A DNA stretch of 64,000 bases from Albifimbria verrucaria. Its lineage: Eukaryota > Ascomycota > Sordariomycetes > Hypocreales > Stachybotryaceae. This document shows, in pieces, positions 10,701 to 22,231 of the stretch. The translations under genes were made by a program, and so were the position numbers. The first letter of the stretch is position 1; the number at the start of each line of letters is the position of its first letter. The stretch spans positions 32,984-96,983 of the forward strand of contig JAHREC010000017.1 in the NCBI GenBank assembly GCA_020081605.1. Reading direction: 5' to 3'. The notes beneath the pieces are model-generated. The model was not told the origin of the DNA and made no database searches. It saw only the letters and a list, made by a program, of their open reading frames with translations.

Positions 10701-13641
10701 CGCCGATGGCCTATCAATCTGGCATAAGCTATGGGAGTGGTGCACCATAGACAAACTCGATACCTAGCCGCGTGTGAACTCATCTATGAGCGCGGCAAGG
10801 GTTTTCCAACATGCGATATAATTCATAATCGTCACTTCACCAGTACATGAGTTAGTGAAACAGAGAATGACTTGGATGAAGCAGTTTCACGTCGCCGCGA
10901 AGGCCGCGAAAGCAGTACACTAGGACTTATACAGATGATATTTCCACATCAAATCAAACACAAATGTTTGGGTAACAAACTGGGTGGGCCATCCGGGCAA
11001 AGACGAAATATCGGGTTTGTGATACAACAAGCCACTATAACTGCAGCCACATCTTACGTCATGCGGAGTACTTGTTCTGGCACAGCATCCGGTATTTGTA
11101 TAGACGAACTCAGTATGTGTTTATACAATTATTTAAAATAAGTCTCTGCAATTTATTTGAGTCTTTCTAAAGTTATTAACCCAGCCGTATAAGCTTATGC
11201 TTTGGCAAGAGTCAAATGTATTAAGGCCTTCTCGCCATCGTATGATTTCGAAAACTTGCTGGAAAATCTTACTCTAGACTGGATAAAGGTGACCTCAGTC
11301 CTGGCCCGTCCATTATAGGGTCCTAGGCACGATAGCCATTACCAACTCTAGGATTTTGAACTCTCCAGACTTTACTCTGCTATTGTATACAGAATGACAG
11401 AACGAAACGATGAGAGGTCTAAACATGCCTTGTTTAATTTTCACTGTTTTCGTTGCCACTGAATAAAACCCATTGTTTGCGACTTGTTATTTTGTTCACC
11501 GTAGCTCGTTGCCGGAACCGAAGCCAGATACTGAGTTATGGAAACGTGAACGATATAGACCTTCAATTATTAAAAGAAAGATAGGAATGATGTAACTGGC
11601 GCTCCAGAATACATTCTACAGTCCTCTAGAGACTATTATTCCTTTTCTCAGTAGGCAGTACGGTAGTAATGCAAACTTCTCCCTGACAACGACTAATTCC
11701 ATTGCAGACGAATTAATTACATGAGTGTAAATTTCACCCTCATCATATTGACACCAAAACACAGACGTACGTAGGCAGTTTAGTTAATAAGTTCTGAATA
11801 CGAAGGCAATAGGTCCGCTATTATTATTTTGCGCTTGAAGATCCCCGGCGGTGGTGCCTGGGGCTTCAGAAGATCCTTGAGATACAATCAGAGTGTCCTG
11901 TAGATTAGTATTCTTTTTCCGCGTGATACGAAAAAGGCCGGTGCTTTGTGGTACCTTCATATTGTTGGCTTGAATGAGGTGGAAGTCTTCTTCAGGGGGT
12001 TGACGATGATGTTACGACAGGGCCATGTGGCTCATCCAAAGAATTCACCTTGCCGCTGCTCTCAGCCTGATCAGTATTTTTTGCTGCAACAGCCTTTTTA
12101 TAATTGAGTATGTCTCGAAGTATCTCACGATCGCCGCCAAGAATAATAATTGAGCCACGATGTATGGTTGTATTCCATGCATTTATCTTGCGAGTGCTGA
12201 AGATAATTACATCTTCATGAATAACGGATGAGGATAGATCATCCATTTCGAGAAAAAACGTGTACCAAAGGCTTATCTTTGGTGTCCTCCGAGGTAAGGA
12301 AGTATGCACTTAAGTATTTGTGTAGAGATGTTGACTAAACAGGATTTTGTTTTAGTTTAAACCTTTCTTGCCGGTCTAACTGTGTTAATCCAAGGTACAT
12401 GTGAGGTCTAGACTCGACTACACGGCATCGCTGTCTGACTGCCTCATGTTCCTCTCGCCGGGCTCCAGTCGTAAACCTTACCCCTGAGAATGTCAATCAC
12501 TGCGACTGGACGTTGAATTCATCTAACTTTTAATCGATGCTGATGGATGAGAAATGCATGAATTTGGTAATTTCATAGTACAAGTGGTGAGTATTTGTGT
12601 CCGACCTCTCGACCTTGGATTTCTTCTTGTAAATCAACCGGATTTTAGCTCACATGTTAACAGAACTGTCCTAGCCTAAGGGAATGCTTGGTCAAGAGGG
12701 CCGTCTGATTCTGAGTAAAATTATTCACCGCAAGAGTAGAATTTATAGTTAAGAGAGGGAGGCGAAATTCAGAGGTATTTTAAACTACAATGTGGCCATA
12801 TTCAGCTTACTTTCATGTAGCAGAGTAGAACTCATGAGCTCTCTCCAACCAGAAACGAGCCTAAATGTTGAAAGCACCATTATTCCAAGGATATGATATT
12901 TATTTATCTTGAGGATTTGGGGCCAATCACTTGATACAAGTTGGCCAGATTGGACCCACTACTCGAAGCCCCTCTACACAGGATTCACTCCAGTCATATG
13001 ACTTTAAGTTTGCTGGTGGGACCACGAGACATAGCTTAGGCCCTGTCATACGATGCAAATGGGTGGAGGGTCTCTAGTGTCCATCTGATATCTCTCAACG
13101 TAGTGTCGAGCCTACACGATTGAGGACGATGGCGTCTGCTGCGAATTAGGTATGCTACAGTTTTACACTGATTAGCTTGACGTTCTGACTGGCAACTTCC
13201 CTTCACTCTAACCACTCTTCACTGTTGAAGCGCCGATGACCTGATGACCGTGGCCTAGTCTAGTATGGTGACAAGCGAAGGGAAGGAAGGGTGGATTTCA
13301 ATTGGTCTTTCGACGCCTTTCAATTCCTTTCGACGCACGGCTATTCTCTTTGATCAAGCCATATCCTCTGTTTGCCATATTATATATGTATTTAAGATTT
13401 TCTCTTAATGTTTTGTTTATACGCCCTTAAATATATATATATATATATATTCCATAATCTCCTAAGGATCCATGATCACGGTTGCTACTCATTCAGTGGG
13501 CGAGTTTACGCACAAGGCCTGTCAAGCACGGTTTCACTTTGCAGAACTGAACAGGTGAGCGAGCGACACTTATTAACAAGCATTTGTCGAGAGTAATGTG
13601 AGGATTACCTAGACTAGCTAGGCGATTCAAGAATTAAGGCT
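10701..13641. other. gene-poor stretch
   Basis: I find no recognisable gene. A minus-strand frame at 11992-12309 (105 codons, GTG at its edge, no domain) is the longest. An AT dinucleotide microsatellite is at 13431-13450. The rest has AT-rich, mixed composition consistent with decayed intergenic DNA. Confidence 0.4.
13431..13450. repeat. (AT)n microsatellite
   Basis: About ten AT dinucleotides in a row within a gene-free stretch. Confidence 0.9.
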
Positions 13642-13813
13642 TTAGTAGATATCGTAGACCCATTTTTTATCTGTGCTGTAATGGCCTGCCTCCGGATGAT
13701 CGTGATGTTGAGTTTTCAGATTCGGCAGGTTTTTGGAAGCCATGAAGGTGTTTGGAATGCTGAATATTGTCACAAACCCTGGCCTATCGACTCTTGAGCC
13801 TAGCAATGCAGCA

Positions 13814-15177
13814 TCAAAGACGATTGCGACGACAACGATTACATGCCTGAATTCGACACTGCCTGCACTCAAAAATGTATTCAGGAAGCCAGTGATAGCA
13901 CTCTTCACACTGGTGTCGGCCCTGACGATATACCCATCGTCTATGACTACACTCGTGATTCTCAAGCAGATTCTGCATTTCTTGTTGTCGCATTTGTTCT
14001 CGCTGTTGGCCAGTCAAGTTCATGGCCTGCGGATTTCGTTCTAGGAGAACTTGGGCACGCGCCACTAGCCTGTCCTCGTGGAAGTGGTCACATGTACATG
14101 TTTTCCACTCCGCACCACACTCATAACAGAATTCGGCTTGACATCTGCAGGCTGAGGCATCGAAGTTAGTATCTAAGTAAGCTGAAGGAAGTTGTTGAGA
14201 ATTAGAGGGTACTTACTCATATGGTTACAACCATGGCTTAACTCTACAAAGCGATGACAGGAATATCATTGTTGCCAACCTTCCTGCTTAGCAAAGTCTG
14301 CAAATTGTTCCAATTCTTCATTTTGCGGGCATTCTCTGCCCTGATGTGTAGCGGCCTTGCAAATGATGCAGGTTGCCTCCCGGCAATTTGGGCATACCGC
14401 TTTATCGGAGACGATGAATTGTTCAGGTATGAAAGTCGAGCAGGCTGGCACATGGCAATAAGTTCGGTTGATTGTAGCCAGTTCAGCCTCTCTGGCTTTG
14501 TATCTACCGGTGAGCACTGGGCCAAGCATAAATTCTGTGCTGCGCAATGATATGGGTTGCCGACAACAGCGCGGTGGAAAGAGAGACTCATCGGTCAAGC
14601 AGTCTGTATAAAGTCGAACGATGCAATCCTTGCAGTAGGAATGTGTACAGGTTAACTCAATCAATAAACTTTCTCCGAAGTACTCCGTACAGGTATCGCA
14701 CTGCCGGGTCTTAGACTGTCGCGAAGCAGCCCATTGCGAAGTTTCTCCTGGCTCATCACGAACGTTCAAAGTCAGCATTTTCTCAAAAAGCTCATTGTCC
14801 ACGTGTGGCAAAGTGCTCTGTATGGAATTAGCTCTTGACCGATCCTGTTGGACGGTAGATTCGCCAGTATGTTCGTCTTGCACACATTGCGCGGCATATC
14901 TATCGTTGCGTGCCTGTTGCTCGTGGAGCTCCAGTGCCAAGATGGTATCGCCGTCGTCGCGGACGGCAGTGGCCATACTCCTGCACATGACTGCATCTGT
15001 AGCAGTTTGTTTCGCTCGTTTGAGTTCGCTCTCATAGATATTTGTCGCAACAAGTGAATCTGGAGGTTCCCTGATACGATGTTTATCTTTGCTAGAAGAG
15101 TTGATATCCTCGATATCCTTAAGTTGGAGATCGATGATGAGACGTAAAGTTTCTTCGTCGATACTGGAATCGTCCAT
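13814..15177 (-). CDS. RING-between-RING (RBR) E3 ubiquitin ligase with an in-frame TGA in RING2
   Basis: RBR ligases take ubiquitin from an E2 onto a RING2 cysteine and pass it to substrate. The chosen start (15177, MDDSSIDEETLRL) precedes a helical region, then RING1 (CDTCTEYFGESL...CTHSYCKDCI...PPRCC), IBR (TYCHVPACSTF...CPNCREATCIICK) and RING2. Exon 1 runs to 14217; a 65-bp intron (14216-14152, GTAAGT...TACTAAC...TCAG) joins ATG-A to CC, keeping HGCNHMTCRC in frame with the presumed catalytic Cys of HGCNHM. Exon 2 ends at 13814 with a Cys-rich tail (CEECYHWLP, CRQCRIQACNRC). At 14268-14266 a TGA replaces the first zinc cysteine of RING2, and the same frame continues in conserved sequence on both sides. 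So the frame is intact except for one nonsense codon: a null allele, a base error, or (unlikely) readthrough. Family identity is secure. Confidence 0.87.
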
Positions 15178-15743
15178 GGTAGCAGTAGGATAGATCAAAA
15201 CAATATTCCTATTGAGAGTAAAGGTAAAATGTCAGTAATCTTGGAAAGTGGGCGTCAATGTGACGTTGGTTGCTGAAGCAAGGCTCTTGGGGCGAAGAAG
15301 CCCGCGATTGGCTGCCCTTGCATCATTTCGTTCCGTGTCTCGGAGCCGAAGGTTTCCACACCCGATTTCGGCCAGTTAAGCAGTCAAGGCCTTGTGTAGT
15401 TCAAACATTCCTTTCACATCAGCCCATCAGCCCATCTGCAGATATGAACAGAAGTGAAAGTCGAGCGTATCGAACATGCTTGATCACATGCTACAAAACA
15501 CTTGGAACTAAGCCAAACCTTACCAACTTCATCTCTTACATGTTATTGCTATCAATGAGTCGTTTCGTGTGGAATGAAATGTAAACTTTATTCCGGATGC
15601 GTCACTCATGTGGTTTGTTGAGTCTAACCTGAGACGTAAATCACAATTGAGTAACAGATATATATATACTGTCCTCTCTTCCTCCTGGAGCCAACCGCTC
15701 AATTTAGATCTTCAACTTTAGTCCGTTATTATACTATCTTCAA

Positions 15744-16367
15744 ATGTCTGAAGCTAGCAATCGTGTCACACTTCGAGTTGGCGAACGCCTATTCTATACC
15801 ACGAAAGATACTCTCACTGGCGAAAGTACATGCTTCAAAGCGCGATTTTCTAAATGGAACGATGCCGATGACGATGGAAGCTATTTTATCGATGGAGATC
15901 CCGTTTTATTCCAGACAATTCTCCAGTACCTCCGTTCTGGTATTCTGCCCTTATTCTTTGAGCCTGTAACGCAAACACACGATTTGGCAAAATACGCAGC
16001 GATACTCGGTGAGGCACGCTATTTTGGGATCAATAAACTGGAGGCATGGATTCTCGACAAGCATTATCTTCAGGTTGTCCACACACATACCAGTTTCCAG
16101 ATCCTTGATGAACCCGCGTTGAAGACAATCCCAGAACATAAGTCCAAAACTGCCCTCTCCACAACGAAAGTGGACTTTTACCCTACATCTGGTACTAGGA
16201 AAACATTGGTATGTCCCCAACAAATTTTGGATCGTTGGGGGCATCATCGATGCAGTGACTACTGTCTAGAAGGAAAGGGATCATTAGCTTGTACTTTTGA
16301 GGATGAAGCCTACTTCAAAGTTCTTGCTATCGAACGTACCGCTACGTTTAATCCGGAGATGCTCTAA
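15744..16367 (+). CDS. BTB/POZ (KCTD-type) domain protein
   Basis: An intact, intronless 207-aa protein. The N-terminus is a BTB fold of the potassium-channel tetramerisation type: VTLRVGERLFYTTKDTL (residues 7-23), FIDGDPVLFQTILQYLRSG (48-66) and YAAILGEARYFGI (85-97). Such domains mediate homo-oligomerisation and often act as Cullin-3 substrate adaptors; here no second domain is recognised and the last 100 residues are of unknown role. ATATATATA lies about 85 bases upstream of the ATG and may serve as a TATA-like element. Its next-door gene encodes an RBR ubiquitin ligase on the opposite strand, divergently arranged about 570 bp away, so the two could share a role in ubiquitination, but that is inference. 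Confidence 0.85.
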   Translation: MSEASNRVTLRVGERLFYTTKDTLTGESTCFKARFSKWNDADDDGSYFIDGDPVLFQTILQYLRSGILPLFFEPVTQTHDLAKYAAILGEARYFGINKLEAWILDKHYLQVVHTHTSFQILDEPALKTIPEHKSKTALSTTKVDFYPTSGTRKTLVCPQQILDRWGHHRCSDYCLEGKGSLACTFEDEAYFKVLAIERTATFNPEML

Positions 16368-18802
16368 TATTTAGCCATAAATAGTCTTATAATTCTTCTT
16401 TTATACTACACCGCATAATTTGGATGTTGACTGGGAGTCTCATAAATAGAAACTTGATTCAAAAGACTCGAGACGAAATGATAAATCAAGCACTAGAGTG
16501 GGCTCTTACCATACTTCAAGGGTCTCTCAATGCTGGCATGTTGATATAACTTGGTATTGCTATCTTCAAAGTTTGAATCATGTCTAACAATGCTCTACTT
16601 TCCTTGCTTTTACTTTATGGATAAGAAAATTAGGCGACCCTACGGATGAGATATGCTTTTCCTTCATCGGGACGGGGGTTGGTGGTGAATGAATCGCTGT
16701 AGGCGTGGTGAGATCTTTCGCTGACAGGTTGATTGTTGATTTCGTGCTGCAGGGACTGCCCCTAATTCTCAGTCGCAACCTCATCGCCTGCTTTGATTTT
16801 GGTCTCCCAAATAATGTTAATAGAATCCTAGGAACTAGCAGGCTAGCATGCCTCAATGAGGTAAGATTCTCCATCCACCAAGGCACCGTTTTTTATTCGT
16901 CCAGTGCTATAAACGGAAAGGTATGTAGGCAACGGTTTTTATATGCGCATATTTATTTGGAAGATATTTTCCGCTCTATGTTTCTGATCACTTAGCTCTG
17001 TGGGCCGCTTTGCTAGATCTAAAATGTCGTTTCCTCCGTGACCCTGCAAAGTGGAAACATCTTACAGTCAATTAAAGCTAGAAGCACATACATAAAATTC
17101 TATTGTGGCTCTGCACACTTCCATTTACATGCGATAGGTGATATTTTCTGAATTTGATGACTTCTTACAGTGTAAATAGAAGATATTTCTGGAAGGTTAA
17201 GTCCAATACATAGAGAGGCACGTTAGATTACACATACTATGTCAAGAGCAGTCTTGATTATAGAATACTATAATCAATAACTTAATTAATCGGAATTCTA
17301 TAAATCATATTGAAACCAATAAGCCCAGTTTCAGCTCTAGAAGTCGATTCTTTAGGAAAATGCTCAAAGCAGTCGCTAATATAAAGGATAATGACTAATA
17401 ACTGATATACTCAAGCAAGATACGGGTTCTACTGAGATATTATGAATCTATAAAAGAGTACTATAATAAAGAGGTTCGATTCTTATAGCTACTATATTCT
17501 ATTACAAGAGATATACAGGGTGTAGGGAGGCTTATATATCCTCAAAGCGGGTAAAAAGCACTACGATATCGTAACTATCGAAGACTAAGAGAAGATAGAA
17601 GCCAGCAAGCTATATTTATATTAATATACAGTACTTAGTATAGAATAATAATCATAAGATAATAATGAGAAAAATTATATTGGAGGAATCGGAACTATAG
17701 TTCTAGTTTATACTGATACTAAGACTAAGCGCAGTTCGAGCCAAAGACAGTTAGGCGCTTAATTGACCGGATAAGGGCTAGGCACTGTCGAAATTGGGAC
17801 AGCAGCACATCACCATGGGGCTTTCTTAATTTACAGCAGCAATAATTAACCTTCATTGCAGGGTCGTAGTAGAGTACAATCCAGTCTACATTACACTAGT
17901 AAGCTATCATCCTTAGGGTTTCAGTTTTAGCAATCTCAAGAGATCTACAGTTATTCTAGGACTAGCCACTTACCTTTTTAGAGCAGATTTAAACTCTGGT
18001 TTCCCGAGAATATACATAAATAATAGCAATAATAGAGGATATAGTTCGGTTTCCTCAGCGGAATAAAGAATCAAATTTTTAACCCGTCTCATGAGCAAGA
18101 GCATGAGACGCAACCCTAACTTACTACGTAGTAAATGCCCGGTGGAGCCACTTCCGTATTGCCATCGCCAGAAGCTTAAGGTGCAACCACTTCGGATAGA
18201 ATCCCGAGTAAGCCGCCTGTCGAACTTTCAACCCACATGCGCTAAAGCTTTTATCAACAGAGGCACAGTAAGGCGAGGAACCCTTTTTCGGACAATAATG
18301 CAGGGCTATAGCGTGTGATTAGTCGCTTATAATGGGGCTTGGTTAATGCTTAACCTATTTAATTCACAGAGTTTTACTTCATAAATTGTATACTATTCCT
18401 CCAGCCACTTTAATAACCTAAATCTGGAATGACACATACGCAGTTGGTTCCCCTACTTGCAATATTACAACTCTTATCTCTTGATATGGCTGGGATACTC
18501 AATTGAGTAAAGCCGCAACTATAAGGGTAAGAGCCAGTGGGCCCTTCCTCCCACGCTGTCCCGTCTTCGAGGTCCCGAGATGGAGACAATGACTATATAC
18601 TACGCACAAATAGTGACAAAATGCCGCTCCGGGACTTGCAGTACTCAACAGGTTTATTTCCTCGAGGGTGCTAGGAATGAATAGCCCGTTCTTCTAACAG
18701 TAAGGCGTACGGCATTCCGTGTCTGATGATAGAATAGGTAAGGCTAATGTATGCCCCAGGTTAAGTACAGGGAATGAAACACCATGTTCTATAAGTGTAG
18801 GG
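16368..18802. other. gene-free stretch with AT-rich core
   Basis: No supported gene. A minus frame at 16584-16886 has no recognisable content. From about 17040 to 18070 the sequence is strongly AT-rich (see separate entry). The remaining 700 bases to the TPR relic show nothing identifiable. Confidence 0.5.
17040..18070. repeat. AT-rich, probably RIP-degraded repeat
   Basis: About 1 kb rich in TA, AATAT and CTATA words and saturated with stops in all frames, with GC islands only at its right edge. This is the look of a repeat inactivated by repeat-induced point mutation (C to T, mainly at CpA). The original element cannot be named. Confidence 0.45.
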
Positions 18803-19372
18803 TTAGGTGTATAGCCGTTTCCAAGTATCTAAAGTTGAAATTGACGATCGCGTATCAGGATGATCCAGCCCAAGTTTCAGAGCACAGAATTGGACGCAAT
18901 TTTCCATCAGATCGATGGCTTCGCGTATTTTCCTCGTGGAACACCAAGTGTAGGCTAAGTTATTCATACAAGTCAGTGTATCAGGATAGTCTGGTCCAAG
19001 CTTGGTCTTGATTGTTTCAATTACCAGTACAAAGAATCTCTCTGCTTGCTTAAACCAGCCTAGATCCCAATATATGGATACGAGATTAGCTGTACTTTTT
19101 AGCGTATCGGGATAGTCTACTCCATGCTTTATCTTACAAGCGTCTATTACCTCCATCTGAAGCGTCGCTGCTTCCTCCCATCGACCTTGATTTCTGTGTA
19201 TTGATGCGAGATTGGCCATGCTCATCAAAGTATCAAGGTGATCTGCTCCAAGCGTGGTCTTCCAAGTCTTCACCACTTGTGTATCAAGTCTCTCTGCCTC
19301 CTCCCATCGGCCTTGGTTCACATATGTTGATACTAGATTGACCATGCTCGTCAACGTTAGGGTTAGGGTTAG
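18803..19372 (-). pseudogene. TPR-only remnant of an NLR, truncated at telomeric repeats
   Basis: Three full 42-residue tetratricopeptide units plus one diverged unit (TSMVNLVSTY, MSMANLASIH, KSTANLVSIYW, MNNLAYTW; each with a GRWEEAE-type helix B and an HPDTL-type end). They match the TPR tail of the intact-looking NLR at 34441-35196. No NB-ARC or effector domain lies upstream: the first unit begins directly after two and a half CCCTAA units (19372-19357), read in frame as LTLTLTLTSM. The frame ends at 18803 inside another CCTAACCCTA word. It appears to be the 3' end of an NLR broken at a telomere-like junction. The frame extends upstream to about 19441 into unrelated sequence. Expression is not expected. 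Confidence 0.75.
19357..19372 (+). repeat. interstitial telomeric repeat, TTAGGG x2.7
   Basis: TTAGGGTTAGGGTTAG, the fungal and vertebrate telomere repeat, sits exactly where the TPR homology begins. A second partial match (TAGGGTTAGG, about 18798-18807) overlaps the stop codon at the other end of the same TPR block. Confidence 0.8.
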
Positions 19373-19441
19373 ACAGGGATATCCATCTCCATTAGGACCA
19401 GCCAAGCCTGGATGTTCCCTGGTTTGCCCAAATAAAGACAT

Positions 19442-21495
19442 AAATTCGACGTGTCGGAGTTGTGTCCATACTGCTTTCTTCCATCACACTAGCAAACATT
19501 TCAACTGCGTCTTTCATTGCATTTGATCTTCTTCCATGCTTAGTTGGCACCGAAGCTGACGGCCGAGAGTAAGTGGTTTTAGTCCAGTCAATCAATCATG
19601 GCTTAGCGAACATGCGCCGTCAGCCTCGCTGCCGCAAGCCGTCCGAGCCACCCCAGTGTACAGACCTTCTGCAGCTAAAACAGTCCTGATGAACATACCT
19701 TCATGCAGCCCTATGGGCATTGCCATTGCAAGACATCAGGGGCTTGAGCCGGCAGTACATTTAGTCAATATGAACGCTCTTTCAGCGACGAACGGGACCA
19801 GTTGGAATGATGTTACCAAATTCTACGATGGAACGTCATCATTGGGTGAGAAAGGCAAGTACAGTATGCAAATGTAAAACTGTTGTGACAAGCCCCGATG
19901 GAATTGCTTTAGCGGACACAACTATCCATAAACAACAGGAAGATTTTACCTCATATCCAGAAGAATAAGGTCGCGTACAGTATATTGATAAATCACTGTG
20001 CGAATCTGTAATAACAACTAGTGCGTCAGAGGAGAGAGGATTAGTTTATCCGGCAGACTATTTTGGGTGAGTATGGTTTGTAAATGCCCCCAAATGAAGG
20101 TGCACCCTAGAGCCTCAGGAGCGAGAAGAAAACTGGGATACCGAAGACAAAAGTGACGGCTCCATCGAAAGGCAGAAGCTGTCATCTAGACTCTACATTT
20201 GGTGTACAGTAATCTTTGCAGGTTCGATCGGATTTGTCGCTTTCGCTCCTGGTGATCCAGCCTCCAAGACCACGACCGTAAACCGTCAATAGCTCTTTAT
20301 AAACCGAGTCGTAGTTCAATCCCATGAACAATTTCAATGAGTGGCCCTATGCCTCCTGAAATGAACTTGTGTCTTTCGATCCTTTCCAACTTAGACTGAA
20401 TCCTATCCGCTGCCTCTTTCAATTGTTGGGGAATTCTTCTGAACTAAAATTCAAGTTAGCCAGTAGAGGATCAGAGAAAATCATGTCCACTTCTTGACCA
20501 AGCGTGGTCTTCTTATGGCTATTGGAATCCCAGTTGCCTAATCATGCCCGGACATATCTCCAGATAACTTCGTCATCACGAATCCCACGATGTTGTTGTC
20601 CAGTCGCGCTGGAAGTGGGATAGCTTGCCACTAAGATGAATAGTTTTGACATCACCGAACTCTAAAAATTGAATCATCATTATTAGTGGCTGCAATAACA
20701 TAGCCATAAGCCAGTCAGGCTCGGAAGGCGCCTGAGGTTCACTCATCACTAGCCCTCTCTAGACTAGTCGGGCCTACTTGCTTGGGCGCTGCACATAGGT
20801 CGTTCCCAGCAATTGTAATATGGGTTTTCTATTGCTGTTTTGGCACATTAATTTGCTATCTAACGGATAGTCCTACACCTACCAAATTGTACTGGTGGCA
20901 TCCCCAGCTCCCTGAAAAAGTGAACAGCATAATTTTGCTCATTTTTACTTCCGAAAAGAGCAGAAATATCAATCTTACTTTCCATTCTTAGAGAGATGGA
21001 GACAGAGGGGCTTTTACCGGCCTTGTTGAGCAGTTGTTGACCATACGAGACATCTGGTCCATCTCCAGAAATTGTACAAATCCTGTCATATGAAAAGTCT
21101 TTACGCGAGTAGCAGTACTCATTCTCTATTATTCCGTGTAGTATGTACTTGAGAATCTATCTTTACCTCGCCGAACCTCGCTTCTCGCCACGCCTGACAA
21201 GAAGCTCACCTGACGAAAGCCCTGAAGCAGTTTCTAGTTCATGACATGACCGTCCTCAAATAAGCCAAATCTCAAGAACTCCCTTGCGTAGAATCTATCA
21301 CCTTCTGTCTCAGTGCGGCTGATGCCGTGGCATGTTGTGACTGGTGGTTGAAAGAGGTGTGGTAGGCCTCCAGCATATCTTATGTGACATTGCCGCAAAA
21401 CTCGGTCGATCGTGAACTCTGCATTATTTCCACCCATGAAAACTTGGAAATTGACACTCCACCTCCTTTTGAGCATCCATTACCTTTTGGCGGAG
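19442..21495. other. gene-free stretch
   Basis: No frame with a recognisable domain. The word CCAAGCGTGGTCTT at about 20500 also occurs in the TPR relic (about 19248-19261), so a very short piece of NLR TPR sequence may survive here. Otherwise nothing identifiable. Confidence 0.4.
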
Positions 21496-22014
21496 ATGTC
21501 GTTCACAAAGAGCGGCGTCAAAAACAATGGCAAGGCCGCAAGTAAGCGAAAGCAGGCCAAACGCTGGTCCCTGCACCCAGCCCTCCACGCCGACGTATCA
21601 GCTTTGCTGGAAGAGGACAGTCTCGAATACAGCTTCTACAACGAAGACGATGAGAATAATTGTATTCGAGAGTACGATACAAACATCACCGGCCGGTTCG
21701 TCTGTCGAAATAACAATTGCACATCTAATGGATGGGCCAGCAAGCGAATTGCAATCACGATTCGGAAGTACGACAATAACAGCTACAACGCCAGGGTCTA
21801 TTACCAGAGATGCCAGGGTTGCGACACACTTGGCAAGCCCATTCTCGACAAGTCATACGCCGAGAGAGTCGCATATCGCCTTAAGAAATGGTCCGGCGTT
21901 GTGACGGAGCCTCCTCCCTACACGAACAAAAACAGCCAAACGCCTCATGAGGAGGACCTTTGCGAGGGCTGCAAGGCCGGGCATTGCGTTCGAGGAAGTA
22001 CATGGGTTTATTAA
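21496..22014 (+). CDS. 3CxxC-type zinc-finger protein
   Basis: An intact 172-aa protein; I chose the ATG at 21496 (MSFTKSGVKNNGK) because the upstream part of the frame is not family-like. It has a lysine-rich N-terminus (residues 1-25), then the 3CxxC fold: GRFVCRNNNCTSNGWASKR, YNARVYYQRCQGCDTLGKP, SYAERVAYRLKKW and a closing CEGCKAGHC. The family (zf-3CxxC) is common in fungi with no settled function; the same fold occurs in vertebrate receptor-transporting proteins, including interferon-induced RTP4, and in ZAR1, which bind RNA. No signal peptide or membrane span is visible, so a soluble, possibly nucleic-acid-binding role is likely. It converges on the nucleotide kinase (217 bases between stops) and lies within 1.3 kb of the viperin gene. 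Family assignment is strong; a link to antiviral defence is inference. Confidence 0.85.
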   Translation: MSFTKSGVKNNGKAASKRKQAKRWSLHPALHADVSALLEEDSLEYSFYNEDDENNCIREYDTNITGRFVCRNNNCTSNGWASKRIAITIRKYDNNSYNARVYYQRCQGCDTLGKPILDKSYAERVAYRLKKWSGVVTEPPPYTNKNSQTPHEEDLCEGCKAGHCVRGSTWVY

Positions 22015-22231
22015 GACACGGCGCGGACGGTAGAAAAGAGGTTTATCACCAGTCAAAGTAGCCGTGCAGTCGATCTGAAGCTATGGAATACATACTAAGA
22101 TTTGTCACTCCCAAATCCTGGTGTTGCAATGGATGGCCGGTTTACTTGGACATATGCATGTTGCGGAAAACTGAGAAATGTGTTTGCATCCTAGTCCGAC
22201 AAATGAACCCGGTGATGATAGGTTAGGTACC

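Noticed and set aside
10458..10754. Cys/His-rich minus-strand frame
   Set aside because: The cysteines do not form a recognisable finger spacing and the frame lies opposite a longer plus-strand frame. Neither has domain support.
17700..18330. possible gene at 18091-18318
   Set aside because: 75 codons at the edge of the AT-rich block, no domain, no splice support.
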